A stretch of DNA of 64,000 nucleotides from Triticum aestivum (GCF_018294505.1 NC_057809.1:505174506-505238505), one strand, 5' to 3'. Positions 45,155 to 57,639 are shown, counted from the first letter of the stretch. A program made the numbers and translations. Notes: a model not told the origin generated them from the letters alone.

Positions 45155-45757
45155 CCCCAAGAACAACAACCGCATATTTGTACCATTATCCCACATTTTC
45201 TGCAGCATGCACACAAGGTACTAACAATAGTATATCACCGCTCTGTTAAAAAAAGAGTATATCACCACTTATCCGTTTACCTTTTTCAAGGAATGGTCAT
45301 TACTTTCACTTTTCAGTTCAGATATTAACACTGCATGCACTTGTTTATTACTTGCTCCCTCTTGCGCATAACATTAGTGTCAGTTGTCCCCTAGTACTAT
45401 CAAGTTTGGGGCGGCGTTTGTCCTTAGTTACACGCAAGTGGAACTATACCTCAATGCTCCTTAGTTACACGCAAGTGGAACTAATATACCGCTTATTTGC
45501 TGAGAGTCTAGTTTGTAACTAGCTTAGGAAGTAAGCATTAATCACAGTAATCAGGTAGCATTTCTTGCTGCCGCCCAAGTATCAGAAAATGGTTTATTTG
45601 CATGGGGATCGGCGGCACAGCCAATAGTCCAGAAAAAATTGGTTTGTTGTTCCTAAAAGAATTTGGCCCCTGATAGGGGTGGAAGAAGCACTTGCTACTA
45701 CTATTGGCCACAATGAGGTTTGATGTTTTCCAACTAGAGTTTGGCCACAATGGGGTA
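45155..45757 (+). repeat. Duplication unit B, first part
   Basis: This matches 4480-5060 in order and orientation, including GCATGCACTTGTTTATTAC, TTGTCCCCTAGTA and TTTGGCCACAATGGGGT. A local tandem duplication (CCTTAGTTACACGCAAGTGG at about 45422 and 45459) is specific to this copy. It is interrupted at 45757 by a copia element. Confidence 0.8.
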
Positions 45758-46120
45758 GAAAATGTTGAGATATGTATTTAGCACATGTATTCTTGTATTC
45801 CAAATTTTCTTCCTTGTGTATAGTTGAAGATATGACTTGCCTTATGTACTATATATACTTGTGCATATGCACCCAATCAATACATTGTGCTTTGCATCCT
45901 ATTCCTCTACATGGTATCAGCCTAAACCCTCGATCCTCTCTAGCCGCGCCGCCGTTGCCTCTCCCGGCCGCCGCCGCTAGCCCTACCTCGCGCCGCCGCA
46001 CCCCTACCGCCGCGCCTACTCCCTCCCGCAACACCACACCGCGCCGCTCCCCTTGCCCTGTTGCTCCACCCGCGCCGCACCACTCGCCCCGCTCCCGCCG
46101 CCACCGCTCCACCTGCTGCC

Positions 46121-46948
46121 ATGTCGGCCCGCTCTACCTCCTCGGGTCCTAGCAACCCCTTCGATTCCTCCTATGGCACCGAACCCGACGAGCCCTTCGC
46201 TGCCGACATCCGCAACATCTCCCTCTCCGAGCATGTACCCATCATCCTCTCCCACACCTCCACCAACTACTATGCCTGGAAAACCTACTTTAATCTCCTC
46301 TTTCGTGAGTACAATATCCGTGATCACATGGACGGTCTCGCCAACTTCTTCGTCGGCAACCACGATGCCAACTGGCTGGCCATTGACGCCACCCTCATCC
46401 GGTGGTTCTTCCTCACCGTCTCCCCCGACATCTTCCACACCGTCGTTCACGATGGGGACGATACCTACACGGTGTGGATCAAGATCAATGGCCTCTTCAC
46501 CGACAATAAGCTCCAACGGATTGTTTTCTTGCAGCAGGAATTTTTTGGGTGTCACCAAAACTACAGCCCACGGTCACTCGGTCCAGTGCCGAGGCTGAGT
46601 ATCGCGCTGTGGCCAACGTCGTTGCTGAGTGTTCTTAGCTTCGTCAGCTTCTTCACGAGCTCTCGTGTCCTGTTGATAAGGCCACAGTGGTTTACTGCGA
46701 CAACGTCTCCGCCGTCTACCTCTCCACCAACCCGGTTCATCATCGTCGCACCAAGCACATTGAGCTTGACATCCATTTTGTTCGGGATCAGGTGGCTCTT
46801 GGCCATGTTCGTGTTTTACACGTTCCCACATCCCAACAGTTTGCCAATATCATGACCAAAGGCTTGCCTACGACTTCTTTTGAGGAGTTCCGGTCCAGTC
46901 TCTGCATCAGCACTGGTGTCGCTTCGACTGCGGGGGGGGGGGGGGGGG
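46121..46948 (+). pseudogene. Copia gag start fused to RNase H end
   Basis: From ATG 46121 a copia Gag N-terminus is read (STNYYAWKTYFNLLFREYNI, then LQRIVFLQQEFFGCHQ). At about 46553-46565 the sequence jumps to the conserved RNase H tail of copia pol in a different frame: TVTRSSAEAEYRAVANVVAE, VYCDNVSAVYLSTNP, HHRRTKHIELDIHFVRD and FANIMTKGLP. An in-frame TAG at 46636-46638 replaces what is normally Trp. Protease, integrase and RT are entirely absent. No functional protein is expected. Confidence 0.9.
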
Positions 46949-46967
46949 TGTTGAGATATGTATTTAG

Positions 46968-48721
46968 TGAAGGAAATATGCCCTAGAGGCAATAATAAAG
47001 TTATTATTTATTTTCTTATATCATGATAAATGTTTATTATTCATGCTAGAATTGTATTAACCGGAAAAATAATACATGTGTGAATACATAGACAAACAGA
47101 GTGTCACTAATATGCCTCTACTTGACTAGCTCGTTGATCAAAGATGGTTATGTTTCCTAACCATAGACATGATTTGTCATTCGATTAACGGGATCACATC
47201 ATTAGAAGAATAATATGATTGACTTGACCCATTCCGTTAGTTTAACACTTGATCGTTTAGTTTGTTGCTATTGCTTTCTTCATGACTTATACATGTTCCT
47301 ATGACTATAAGATTATGCAACTCCCGTTTACCGGAGGAACACTTTGTGTGCTACCAAACGTCACAAGTAACTGGGTGATTATAAAGATGCTCTACAAGTG
47401 TCTCCGAAGGTACTTGTTGGGTTGACGTATTTCGAGATTAGGATTTGTCACTTCGATTGTCGGAGAGGTATCTCTGGGTCCTCTCGGTAATGCACATCAC
47501 TTAAGCCTTGCAAGCATTGCAACTAATGAGTTAGTTGTGGGATGATGTATTATGTAACGAGTAAAGAGACTTTCCGGTAACGAGATTGAACTAGGTATTG
47601 AGATACCGACGATCGAATCTCGGGCAAGTAACATACCGATGACAAAGGGAACAACGTATGTTGTTATGCGGTTTGACCGATAAAGATCTTCGTAGAATAT
47701 GTAGGAGTCAATATGAGCATCCAGGTTCCGCTATTGGTTATTGACCGGAGACGTGTCTCGGTCATGTCTACATAGTTCTCGAACCCGTAGGGTCCGCACG
47801 CTTAAAGTTCGATGACGGTTATATTATGAGTTTATGTGTTTTGATGTACCGAAGGAGTTCGGAGTCCCGGATGAGATCGGGGACATGACGAGGAGTCTCG
47901 AAATGGTTGAGACGTAAAGATCGATATATTGGACGACTATATTCGGACATCGGAAAGGTTCCGAGTGATTCGGGTATTTTCGGAAGTACCGGGGAGTTAC
48001 GGGAATTCGTATTGGGCCTTAATGGGCCATACGGGAAAGGAGAGAAAGGACTCAAAGGGTGGCCGCACCCCTCCCCATGGGCTGGTCCGAATTGGACTAG
48101 GGAGGGGGGGGTGCCCCCTTCCTTCCTTCTGCTTTTCCCTTCCCTTTCCTTCCTTCTTACTCCTACTACTTGGAAGGGTTCCTAGTTCTACTAGGAAAGG
48201 GGGAATCCTACTCCCGGTAGGAGTAGGACTCCCCTAGGGCGCGCCATAGAGAGGGCCGGCCCTCCTCCTCCTCCACTCCTTTATATACGGGGGCAGGGGG
48301 GCACCCCAAAGACACACAGGTTGATATTCGTGATCGTTCCTTAGCCGTGTGCGGTGCCCCCTTCCATCATATTCCACCTCGGTCATATCGTAGCGGTGCT
48401 TAGGCGAAGCCCTGCGTCGGTAGAACATCATCATCGTCATCACGCCGTCGTGCTGACGAAACTCTCCCTCAACACTCGGCTGGATCAGAGCTCGAGGGAT
48501 GTCACCGAGTTGAACGTGTGCAGAACTCAGAGGTGCCGTACGTTCGGTACTTGGACCGGTCGGATCGGGAAGACGTACGACTACTTCCTCTACTTTGTGT
48601 CAACGCTTCCGTTGCCGGTCTACGAGAGTACGTAGACAACACTCTCCCCTCTCGTTGCTATGCATCACCATGATCTTGCGTGTGCGTAGGAATTGTTTTG
48701 AAATTACTACGTTCCCCAACA
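46968..48721 (+). mobile_element. BARE-1/WIS/Angela solo LTR, TSD TTTAG
   Basis: A complete 1754-bp LTR from TGAAGGAAATATGCCC to GTTCCCCAACA, with TTTAG on both sides (46963-46967 and 48722-48726). A TATA-like TTTATATACG lies near 48279. No internal region or second LTR is present, so the element was reduced to one LTR by recombination. It sits within the 3' LTR of the small copia element. Frames inside it are part of the LTR and are not genes. Confidence 0.97.
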
Positions 48722-48861
48722 TTTAGCACATGTATTCTTATACTCCAAGTCTTCCTCCTTGTGTATAGTTGATGATATAACTTGCCCTATGTACTCTATA
48801 TACTTGTGCATATGCACCCAATCAATACATTGTGGTTTGCATCCTATTTCTCTACAGAAAA

Positions 48862-50058
48862 GGCAGTGGTAGTTATCAAAGAGTAATCTAGAACTATTGA
48901 GCATAACTTGATATCAGACTCGTGGTTGGATAAGAGTTTTTTTTCATTTTGCCACACTTCGCCACGATAGAGCCGAGACTTCCATTTCTCTCTTTTTTTG
49001 TTCTGTAGGATTGTTTGACTATCTAACACAAATTAAAGCCAAGACAAGCTAGAATATCTCACTTGGCTGCCGTTCAGTCACCATTGGCCGAGCTATATCA
49101 TATGAGGATAACCGTGAGTTTGTGTGTTAGGAGAGGTGGAAAGAAGAGGGCCGCCCAAGTGAGATACATCCCCCACTAATCATAACATTACTCATGCATA
49201 CTTACCCTAGCTAACTTTTGTTCGGTGATTTGTTCGGGGTTATTGAATTTACTATTTACAATTAGATTATGAAGTCTATGTTGTTGAACAAAAATGAATT
49301 AATTCATAGATTACTGTATTGCTTCAAGATGTTGCAACTAAATGAGATTAACTCCAAGCTTTTGAACGTACCATATATACGTTACACATCATTGCCGCTT
49401 TAGTAGCACGTACGTGGAATTATCACTCTGATATTTAACTATGCATGATACCAAGTGAAGTTGCATTATCTTTTGCTTGCAGTTAGGAGTGCTGATTAAA
49501 TGATCACAACGTATATGATATCCATAATTATGCCTGGTGGATCATCAGATGGAATCTTTCTGTCTATAAGCTTCTTCCAGCTGATGAAACTGAAGTGACA
49601 CTTGGCATTGGATTCATTCATTCATTGTGCTCCATGGTAGAGACAAGTATGTTGTATTATAGAGATGCTTGAAAGGGCTATATCTTATATATACTGTATG
49701 ATAGTATGTGTTTTAGTGTTTTATGTGACGTTTCTCGGGCATGCACTTCTACTTTCCTAGGATATTGATGATTTCCCCGCAACCGTTTCGAAGAAAAAAA
49801 ATGATTCCCCTGCAAAAAAAAGATACTGATGGTTAATCTGATTGTGTTAATTCTAATACTGCACGATGAAGTCGTAACCTCATCCTCTAGTAGACCAATG
49901 CACCAATACAATTACCATTGCAGCCAATGTTGACCTCACGTATGACTATGATGTAGTAATATATCTATGGTAGTCCAGTAAATTCTGACTTCCAATTGCA
50001 GTTATATTATATACAAGTACTAGTTGGGCACCGACTGGTATTTGATTTGCGAACTTTG
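48862..50058 (+). repeat. Duplication unit B, second part
   Basis: This matches about 5060-6265. Landmarks are AGGAGAGGTGGAAAGA, TGGATCATCAGATGGAATCT, GAAACTGAAGTGACACTT (lacking the first bases in A), ATTACCATTGCAGCCAATGT and GCACCGACTGGTATTTG. No gene is seen. It is cut at 50058 by the reversed Angela-type LTR. Confidence 0.8.
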
Positions 50059-53000
50059 TGTTGGGGAACATAGCATGCAATTTTAAAAAAATTCCTATGA
50101 TCATGCAAGATCTATCTAGGAGATGCATAGCGACGAGAGGGGGAGAGTGTGTCCACGTATCCTCGTAGACCGAAAGCGGAAGCGTTAGGTTAACGCGGTT
50201 GATATAGTCGAACGTCTTCGCGATCCAACTGATCAAGTACCAAACGTATGGCACCTCCAAGTTCAGCACATGTTCAGCTCGATGACGTCCCTCGAGCTCT
50301 TGATCCAGCAGAGGGTCGAGGGAGAGTTTCGTCAGCACGACGGCGTGGTGACGGCGATGGTGATGTGATCCGCGCAGGACTTCGCCTAAGCATTACATGA
50401 ATATGACCGGAGGAGTAAACCGCGAAGAGAGATGCCACACACGGCTTGGAACAATTGGTGTGTCTCCAAGGGGTGCCCTGCCCACATATATAAAGGAGGG
50501 AGAGGGAGGAGGACGGCCCTAGGGGGGGCGCCATAAGGGGGGAGTCCTAGTAGGATTCACCCCCACCCCTCTTTTCATTCTCATGGAGGTGGAAAGGGGG
50601 AAGGAGAGGGAGTACACTAGTAGAAAAAGGACCTAATGTGAGACACATTAGTCCCGGTTCGATTTTGGCCCGGTACTAATGGCACCATTAGTGCCGGTTC
50701 GAACGGCTATGCATTAATGTCGGTTCATGTTGAACCTTTAATATCGGTTCGTTCCACGAACCGGTGCTAAAGGGGTGGTGGCAGGCTGGCGTCAGGCCGG
50801 GACCCCATGATCACCTTTAGTACCGGTTCGTGCCATGAACCGGGACTAAAGGGGTTTGACCTATAGTCCCGGTTGGAGACACAAACCGGGACTATAGGGC
50901 AATTTTCAAACACTACCCCCCCTGTATCGCCATTTCAGTTTTGAAAAAATCAAAAGAAAATGATAAAAACTTCAGAAAATAAAATCCTTCGAGAGGTAGT
51001 TATATTACTACACCTACTAGTTATGAAAATTTGAAAACTTAAATTTGGACATGTTTTGCAAAAAGTGTAGGGAAAATGTAAAACGGCTATAACTTTTGCA
51101 TACGATGTCGAAAAAAATGTATAATATATCAAAAAATTCAGCACAAAAATCTGCATCCGATTTTGACCGCCTACGGCCTGTTAGCAATTTTTTAGAATCC
51201 TCAAATTCCAAAAGGAAAAAAGATATGCTCAAATTTCAGTTTTTTTAATTTTGGTCAAACTAATTATTCAAGAAGTATTAATGTTACTACATAATTATTC
51301 AAGAATATTAGTGTTACTAAATAATTATTTCAATTTTTTGAATTTTGGTCAAACTGTGGTCAAACTATGGTCAAACTTATTCAAGAAATATTAGTGTTAC
51401 TAAATAATTACTGTTTTTTAGAATAATAGTTTCAAACTCAAATGGTGAAACGAGTGACCTAATCTTCAAGCTAAACTGTTGAGGGTTAATAGGATTGACA
51501 GCTTACATTTGTCAGTAAAACAACAAGTGCAGACTTGGAAAGTAGGGAGAATAGAACTCTAAAATTAAGCGTGCTCAGGCTGAGGGAGTGAGAGGATGGG
51601 TGACCGACCGGGAAGTTAGACGATTTGGAATGAGTGATCCACACTTGAGCAGTTAAGAGGGGTGATTAGAGACTAAATCATCAAATAATTCAATTCAGAA
51701 AATTGAAAATCGAAAAAATAAAAAAAATTCCAAAAAATTCAAAAAAAAATCTTTAGTACCGGTTGGTAACACCAACCGGTACTAAAGGCCCCCCATGCCA
51801 CGGCGCGAGCTCACGCCACGTGGTGGGCCTTTAGTGGCGGTTCGTGCCGAACCGATACTAAAGGGGGGAAGGGCCCTTTAGTGCCCACACTTTAGTGCCG
51901 GTTACAGAACCGGCACTAAAGGCCCTTACGAACCGGTTTTAAAGTTCCGTTTTCTACTAGTGGTAGGAGAAGGAAAGGGGGGGTGGTGCCCCCTTCCCTA
52001 GTCCAATTCGGCCTCCTCCGTTGTGGGGGCGCACCAACCTCTTGTGGGCTGGTTAGCCTCCCTTCTATGGCTCATATGGACCATATCTTTCCCGGGGGGG
52101 AGGGGAGGGGAGGAGGGTTCCAGTAACACCTCCGGTACTCTGGTATGTACCCGATACATTCCGGAACCCTTCCGGTGTCCGAATACTACCTTCCAATATA
52201 TCAATCTGTACCTCTCGACCATTTCGAGACTCCTGGTCATGTCCGCGTGATCTCATCCGGGACTCCGAACAATCTTCGGTCACCAAAACACATAACTCAT
52301 AATACAAACCGTATCGAACGTTAAGCGTGCGGACCCTACGGGTTCGAGAACTATGTAGACATGACCGAGACACATCTCCGGTCAATAACCAATAGCGGAA
52401 CCTGGATGCTCATATTGGTTCCTACATATTCTACGAAGATCTTTATCGGTCAAACCGCAATGACAACATACGTTATTCTCTTTGTCATCGGTATGTTACT
52501 TGCCCGAGATTCGATCATCGGTATCATCATACCTAGTTCAATTTCGTTACTTGCAAGTCTCTTTACTCGTTCCGTAATGCATCATCTCATAAGTAACTCA
52601 TTAGTCACATTGCTTGCAAGGCTCATAGTGATGTGCATTACCAAGAGGGCCCAGAGATACCTCTCCGATACTCGGAGTGACAAATCCTAATCTCGATCTA
52701 TGCCAACCCAACAAACACCTTCGGAGACACCTGTAGAGCATCTTTATAATCACCCAGTTACATTGTGACATTTGATAGCTCACAAGGTGTTCCTCTGGTA
52801 TTCGGGAGTTGCATAATCTCATAGTCAAAGGAATATGTATAAGTCATGAAGAAAGCAATAGCAATACAACTTAATAATCATTATGCTAAGCTAACGGGTG
52901 GGTCTTGTCCATCACATCATTCTCTAAGTGATGTGATCCCGCTGATCAAATGACAACACATGTCTATGGTCAGGAAACTTAACCATCTTTGATTAACGAG

Positions 53001-53169
53001 CTAGTCAAGTAGAGACATACTAGAGACACTCTGTTTTGTCTATGTATTCACACATGTACTAAGTTTCTGGTTAATACAATTCTAGCATGAATAATAAACA
53101 TTTATATATCATGACATAAGGAAATATAAATAACAACTTTATTATTGCCTCTAGGGCATATTTCCTTCA
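50059..53169 (-). mobile_element. Angela-type solo LTR, reverse orientation, no clean TSD, split by CACTA
   Basis: On the minus strand it begins TGAAGGAAATATGCCCTAGA at 53169 and ends GTTCCCCAACA at 50059. With the CACTA element and one GTA removed it is about 1760 bp, matching the other Angela LTR. It is visibly more diverged than the copies at 247 and 46968. The flanking pentamers CTTTG and ATACC differ, so this is not a simple insertion followed by LTR-LTR recombination. Confidence 0.9.
50615..51962. mobile_element. Non-autonomous CACTA transposon, TSD GTA
   Basis: The left end CACTAGTAGAAAA is the exact inverted copy of the right end TTTTCTACTAGTG. GTA precedes (50612-50614) and follows (51963-51965). 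Sub-terminal regions carry many inverted copies of a motif like TTTAGTACCGGTTCGTGCC, as expected for transposase binding sites. The 1.35-kb interior has no transposase. Confidence 0.95.
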
Positions 53170-53440
53170 ATACCGTCACCTGCCGCCGCGCCCTCTGCCA
53201 GCTCCCCGCCGCTGCCCGATCATACCAACCCGCGTCGGCCACCATCGAGTGGGGGAAGAGAGGCCCCGATGCCGACGTCGTTGACCGGGCTTCGCCCGTT
53301 AGTGCGAGTTGGCGGCGGTGAGGGAAGAAGCAGGGAGGAGGAGGGGTCCTAAGGCCGGCGCCTATTGTTTCCCCTCCGCGTCGCTCGCGGGAGCGACCGG
53401 GAGGGGAGGAGGGAGGGGGGCTAATCACCTGTTTTTTAGA
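53170..53440. other. GC-rich insert of unknown origin
   Basis: About 270 bp, strongly GC-rich, between the end of the reversed LTR and the point where unit B again matches unit A. It has no counterpart in unit A and resembles a 5' UTR or first-exon fragment in composition (CCGCCGCGCCCTCTGCCAG). I recognise no protein. Confidence 0.5.
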
Positions 53441-55790
53441 GTTTTCATGCCAAAATTAATTGTGCCGATATTATTTCTTTTCTCCTTTGATAAAGATCCT
53501 TCCTTCTAGATTCTGCCGCTTCTTCCAACAGTTCAGCTGTCGCATCAAAAGATTAGAAATCATCCCAGTAGGATATTAGGTTGACCAATTCCATGCACTG
53601 TACACCTACTATCGCCTTAAATGAGCCCCAAATAAGCTAGCCCCTCTAGCTAATGAAGCTATAGCTGACTTTGCCAAAGCTCTCGATCATGATCGGCATT
53701 TCAATGATCCTGTGCATTACCGCGGGCGGGGGCATGCATATGAGTGCGCTCTTTTCATGCAAGCGGACAGAACCTTATCAGCTTTGCCCAACTGTTAGAT
53801 TCCACATAAGCATTTTTTTTTTTGCTGCTAAGTTTACTCTTATAGTTGAGTAATAATGATCCTGGATCTTTGGAGCTCAATACGATTTTTTTTAAAACTT
53901 GATTCAGATTTGAGAAAGACTAAAGAGAGAGTGGTGGCAGATACATGCAGCCCCTAGCTAGTGGTAGCTGCATAATGCATGGATTGAGTTAATTCGTCAG
54001 AAGAAAAATATATGTAGAACCATCTATACTTGAACCTGTTGAATTCTCTAAAATTGTTAATTCTAAACCGTACCGGATTTTGAGTATGGCCTCGCATCCT
54101 GGGTCTTCAATTTGTACCTGTTCGAAGTACTTTAAAGTGAAAACCTAAAAAAGGATTAATTTTTTTTTTACATATCATAACCATTTTCATGTTCTTACAA
54201 CACATGCACGAATGATAATTTTATTTTTACAAAAAATCTACTTGTTCTCATTTCTTATATCATTCCAAGATTATGAATATTCTCAGATTTTATGAAATCT
54301 TAACGGTTGCAAAATCACGAGCGAAAACGGTTCTACTGATTTATATCCCAAGAACGCGACAAACATCCATGTCTGTCTTGGAACTGATATAAAATAGGGC
54401 TGTATTTCTTTTTTGAAATATGATTATTTTTCATGTTAAAAAACTAGAAATATGAACAAGAAAAATCTTGCCTTTATTCGCAAAGGAGGCACATTCCCTT
54501 TAAGTTGCCATCGTACCTTCATCTACTCACTTGCTTCCAAAGGCACCAATTATTGTGGTACTTCCATGCTCGCTCGCTCGCTCTTTCATTACTGTAATCA
54601 GCTAATCAAGTCATAGATCATCAATAGGTCTAACATTTTTTTTTCTTCCATCAGATTCAGGACAGAGTAACTTCTAGCTAGGGCTCATGCAAAAAAAAAA
54701 AAAAAAACTTCTAGCTAGCGCAATGCGATAGAGTACTTGAAATACCTACTTAGGTATCCGCAAAAAAAACTACTACTTAGAAATGGTGACAACTAGCTGC
54801 CAATGACCTACCGAGAAGTATGCTTCTCCCCCGTGTTCTAAATCTTATCTCGAAGTACAAACCATACTCGAAGCAATTGAAAAAAATGTAGGTGCCGCTC
54901 CAGGTAAGTAGTAGCAAACTATATGGAGGGGAACGTTTGGTTCCTGGGTACATATATACCCTATATGGATTTTTTTTAACAATTCAACAGAAAGTCAAAA
55001 ATTTCTGAAAATATTTTTGAAATAAATTTTACCTTTCATTATACCAGTGAGAAAAGTGGCACAAAAAGGAAATTCCTTTTTGACTTCTTTTCATAAAAGA
55101 CAAATTTTCGGTCAAAATAGCATGAATAGTGACCTATAATAGCACATAAATTTTGTCTTTTTCGCTGTGAAGTCAACGTTGGTTTTGTGTGTGTGAAATT
55201 TGCTACACTAGTGCGCAAGTAAGTGAAGTTTAATCTAAAAGTACTTTTGAACATTTTTGACTTTTTGTTTTATTATTTTAAAAAAAATCACCATATAGGG
55301 TGTATATACATGCGAGAGCCAAAGGGTATTTCCCCAAACTATATAGCCAACCTGGCCATGGTACGTACCATTATAAATCTCATCCAAAAGTACAGATTCG
55401 GCATGTTAACGTGTTGGGAGCCGTTTGTCAAATAATACAGTATAACATTTACGTACATGCTTTGATTCTTCAAATTTGAAAACGTAATGTACTTGCACCC
55501 TCCATTATTGGCTTATATTGCCCTGGACGACCTCTATGACATTTCCGAATTTCTCGTAGCTTGGGAAATGCACTATATGAATCCAAGTTCCAAGAGAGCG
55601 TGCATCCTCTTCCGAAAGAGAAACCGAACAGAGCACACAAGGCTGTTGGGCGGCGGCTGTAGTACGTGTGGGATGTTAGGCTTGACATACGGCCGCATAC
55701 CGTAGAGTCATCAGTATATATTAAGCACAGTGGTGCAAAGTAGAACACGTACACCCTGACCCAGTCACCCAAGGTCTGTCAAAACTTCTT
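53440..55790 (+). repeat. Duplication unit B, third part
   Basis: The first portion matches 7960-9200 (GCGGGCGGGGGCATGCATAT, GATTTGAGAAAGACTAA, GATACATGCAGCCCC). From 54480 it matches 27660-28180, and near 55730 it matches 34550. The intervening LINE and copia insertions of unit A are absent here, so they entered after the duplication. Bases 54905-55350 are extra in B. No gene is seen. Confidence 0.78.
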
Positions 55791-55803
55791 CTTAATTAAT
55801 AAA

Positions 55804-57059
55804 AGAGTGAATTTCAGTTTTTACCCTCTATTTTGACATTTTTGACACTAATTACCCTATTCAGCGGGATTTCATCAGTTCTACCCCATTTAGCAGAAGT
55901 GTTGCCACAATTTACTTTATTTAAAATTTTGTGAGCGTTCTGATAGATGGGTTCCAATTACAAGGTCCAACTGGCATTGCCACATTGGCGGGTTTTTTCC
56001 TGATGATTTTTCTGCACATCGAACCACATCGCCCTAGCTTCTTCAGACCGCCCAGGCTTGATATTGTCGTGCCAGAGTAGTTCAGGAAACATATACTAAC
56101 TCTACTGGTCAACATAATTTCTACCTGAAACTGAAGTGCACACGACAAATAGTTTGAACGACCGTTGCACGATGGTCCTATTTATCGCCGAGTGTTCGTG
56201 CGTTGCCATGCATGGATGGCCTGATTGTTTTATCGTTCATAATTCGTGTCCATAGTATCGGCTGCATAGCACTGCTCTTTGCTAGCTATCACGGGAAAGG
56301 AACTTCTGAAACATGATTTAACTAGTTCATGCTTGACTATGTATTCAGATATGTACATGCATCACATTTAATGAAGTAATATATTTACATCACTTTTAAT
56401 TTGATCCATAGAATCATGCATACTTAAGGCTGTATATGATGATACTGAAGTAAAACATACATGATTTCAGGTTATATCCGTAACAATTTCTCCTATAATT
56501 TATTCAATGGGAAGATGTCATGCTGATCAAGTACGTACTGCTATCTCATCACAATTGTTGTAATGGCTGCCCCTCGCCCCGTCGATCGCTAGCGCCAGGC
56601 CTTCATGTCTTGCCTGCCGCTGGTCGCCTACATCGTCCTACCCCCTCCTAACGAAGGAGGCAGTTGTATTAGGCCAGACTAGGGTAGGATCGTGCGTGTG
56701 ATTGAAATGCTAGCCATGCGTGCCGTGAATAATGGGCTAGTCTGGTGCAGTCCCACCTGGGCAACCTGGCCATCAGGCGCTGTGAGCTGCTCGGGTGCGA
56801 TCAGTTCTAGCCTGACCTGTTGAGAGAAGCTAGGTGATGTAGTCCGGTGTGAAGAAAACCCATCAGGAAAAAACACACCGACGTGTCATGCCAACTGAAC
56901 CTTACAATTGGGACCCATCGGTCAGAACGCTCATAAACTTTAAAGAGGGTAAATTGTGTCAACACTTTTCTTAAATGGAGTAAAACGGCCGAAATCCGGC
57001 TAAATGGGTAATTACTGTCAAAAATGTCAAAATAGAGAGTAAAAACCAGAATTCACTCT
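55804..57059. mobile_element. Non-autonomous DNA transposon with about 200-bp TIRs
   Basis: The left arm (55804 to about 56005, starting AGAGTGAATT) and right arm (about 56862 to 57059, ending AATTCACTCT) are inverted copies at roughly 80% identity by eye, including CTATTTTGACATTTTTGACA. Long arms suggest a Mutator-like element. However, only ATAAA is duplicated at the flanks (55799-55803 and 57060-57064), shorter than the usual 9-11 bp. The interior (about 850 bp) shows no transposase. Confidence 0.82.
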
Positions 57060-57064
57060 ATAAA

Positions 57065-57639
57065 TGGTAAGTCTTTTTGCCTTGTTTCAATAAATAAATA
57101 AAAATAGGATCTGTCTATGTTGCATATAGATGTGAGATAATATCTCACATCTAAGCTGACATCATCCTCTAATCTGTCCCCACTTGTTGACAAACAACCA
57201 GTCAGCTGGTTGCATCCGATCACCCCCACACATAGACGCTTGTTTGTATTGTTTTTTTAGAACACTTTTGTATTGTTTGTTTGTGTCTGGCCAGTCCACC
57301 CCATCCAGCCCAACTAGCCCCTCCCCTTGGACCTTGTTTGTTGGGCTTTATTTGTCTATTTGTTTGTTTGACAAAAAAAAGAGCAACATATGCGCACAGA
57401 CCTGGGCCTTGTTGGCATAAAAAAAACAGTTGCAAAATATGCTTAGGTGGCTGACGAGTTGCAAAAAAGCAAGTACAAAATTTCGCCTCTCCTTGTAGAT
57501 CCTTTCTGGCAAGATCGTGTACAACCTCGTAGATAATTTCTGATGGTAGATCTTTATTTTTTGCTCTTGATTATCCTTTCATTTTCCATCAAACATATGA
57601 TGGTCCTTGGGGGATTCAAACCCGCATGCCAAAGTCCCA
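57065..57639. other. Intergenic before the terminal LINE
   Basis: AT-rich sequence with short frames. A TTCAAACCCGCATGCC segment near 57616 resembles a tRNA B-box on the opposite strand, but no tRNA or SINE body is visible. Confidence 0.4.

Larger units (their letters stand above)
45763..48856 (+). mobile_element. Small internally deleted copia element, TSD GAAAA, with an Angela solo LTR inside
   Basis: The 5' LTR is 45763-45911 (149 bp). The 3' LTR is 46949-46967 plus 48727-48856, also 149 bp once the insert is removed. Both start TGTTGAGATATGTA and end CTCTACA. The flanks GAAAA (45758-45762 and 48857-48861) are an exact target duplication. TGGTATCAG at 45912 is the tRNA-iMet primer site, and a run of 17 G before 46949 is the polypurine tract. 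The interior (about 1.04 kb) joins the start of gag to the end of RNase H, so most of gag-pol is missing. LTR divergence is about 7% by eye. Confidence 0.94.

Noticed and set aside
47819..48237. Open frames on both strands near 48 kb
   Set aside because: They are part of the solo LTR sequence and the same frames exist at 446-845.
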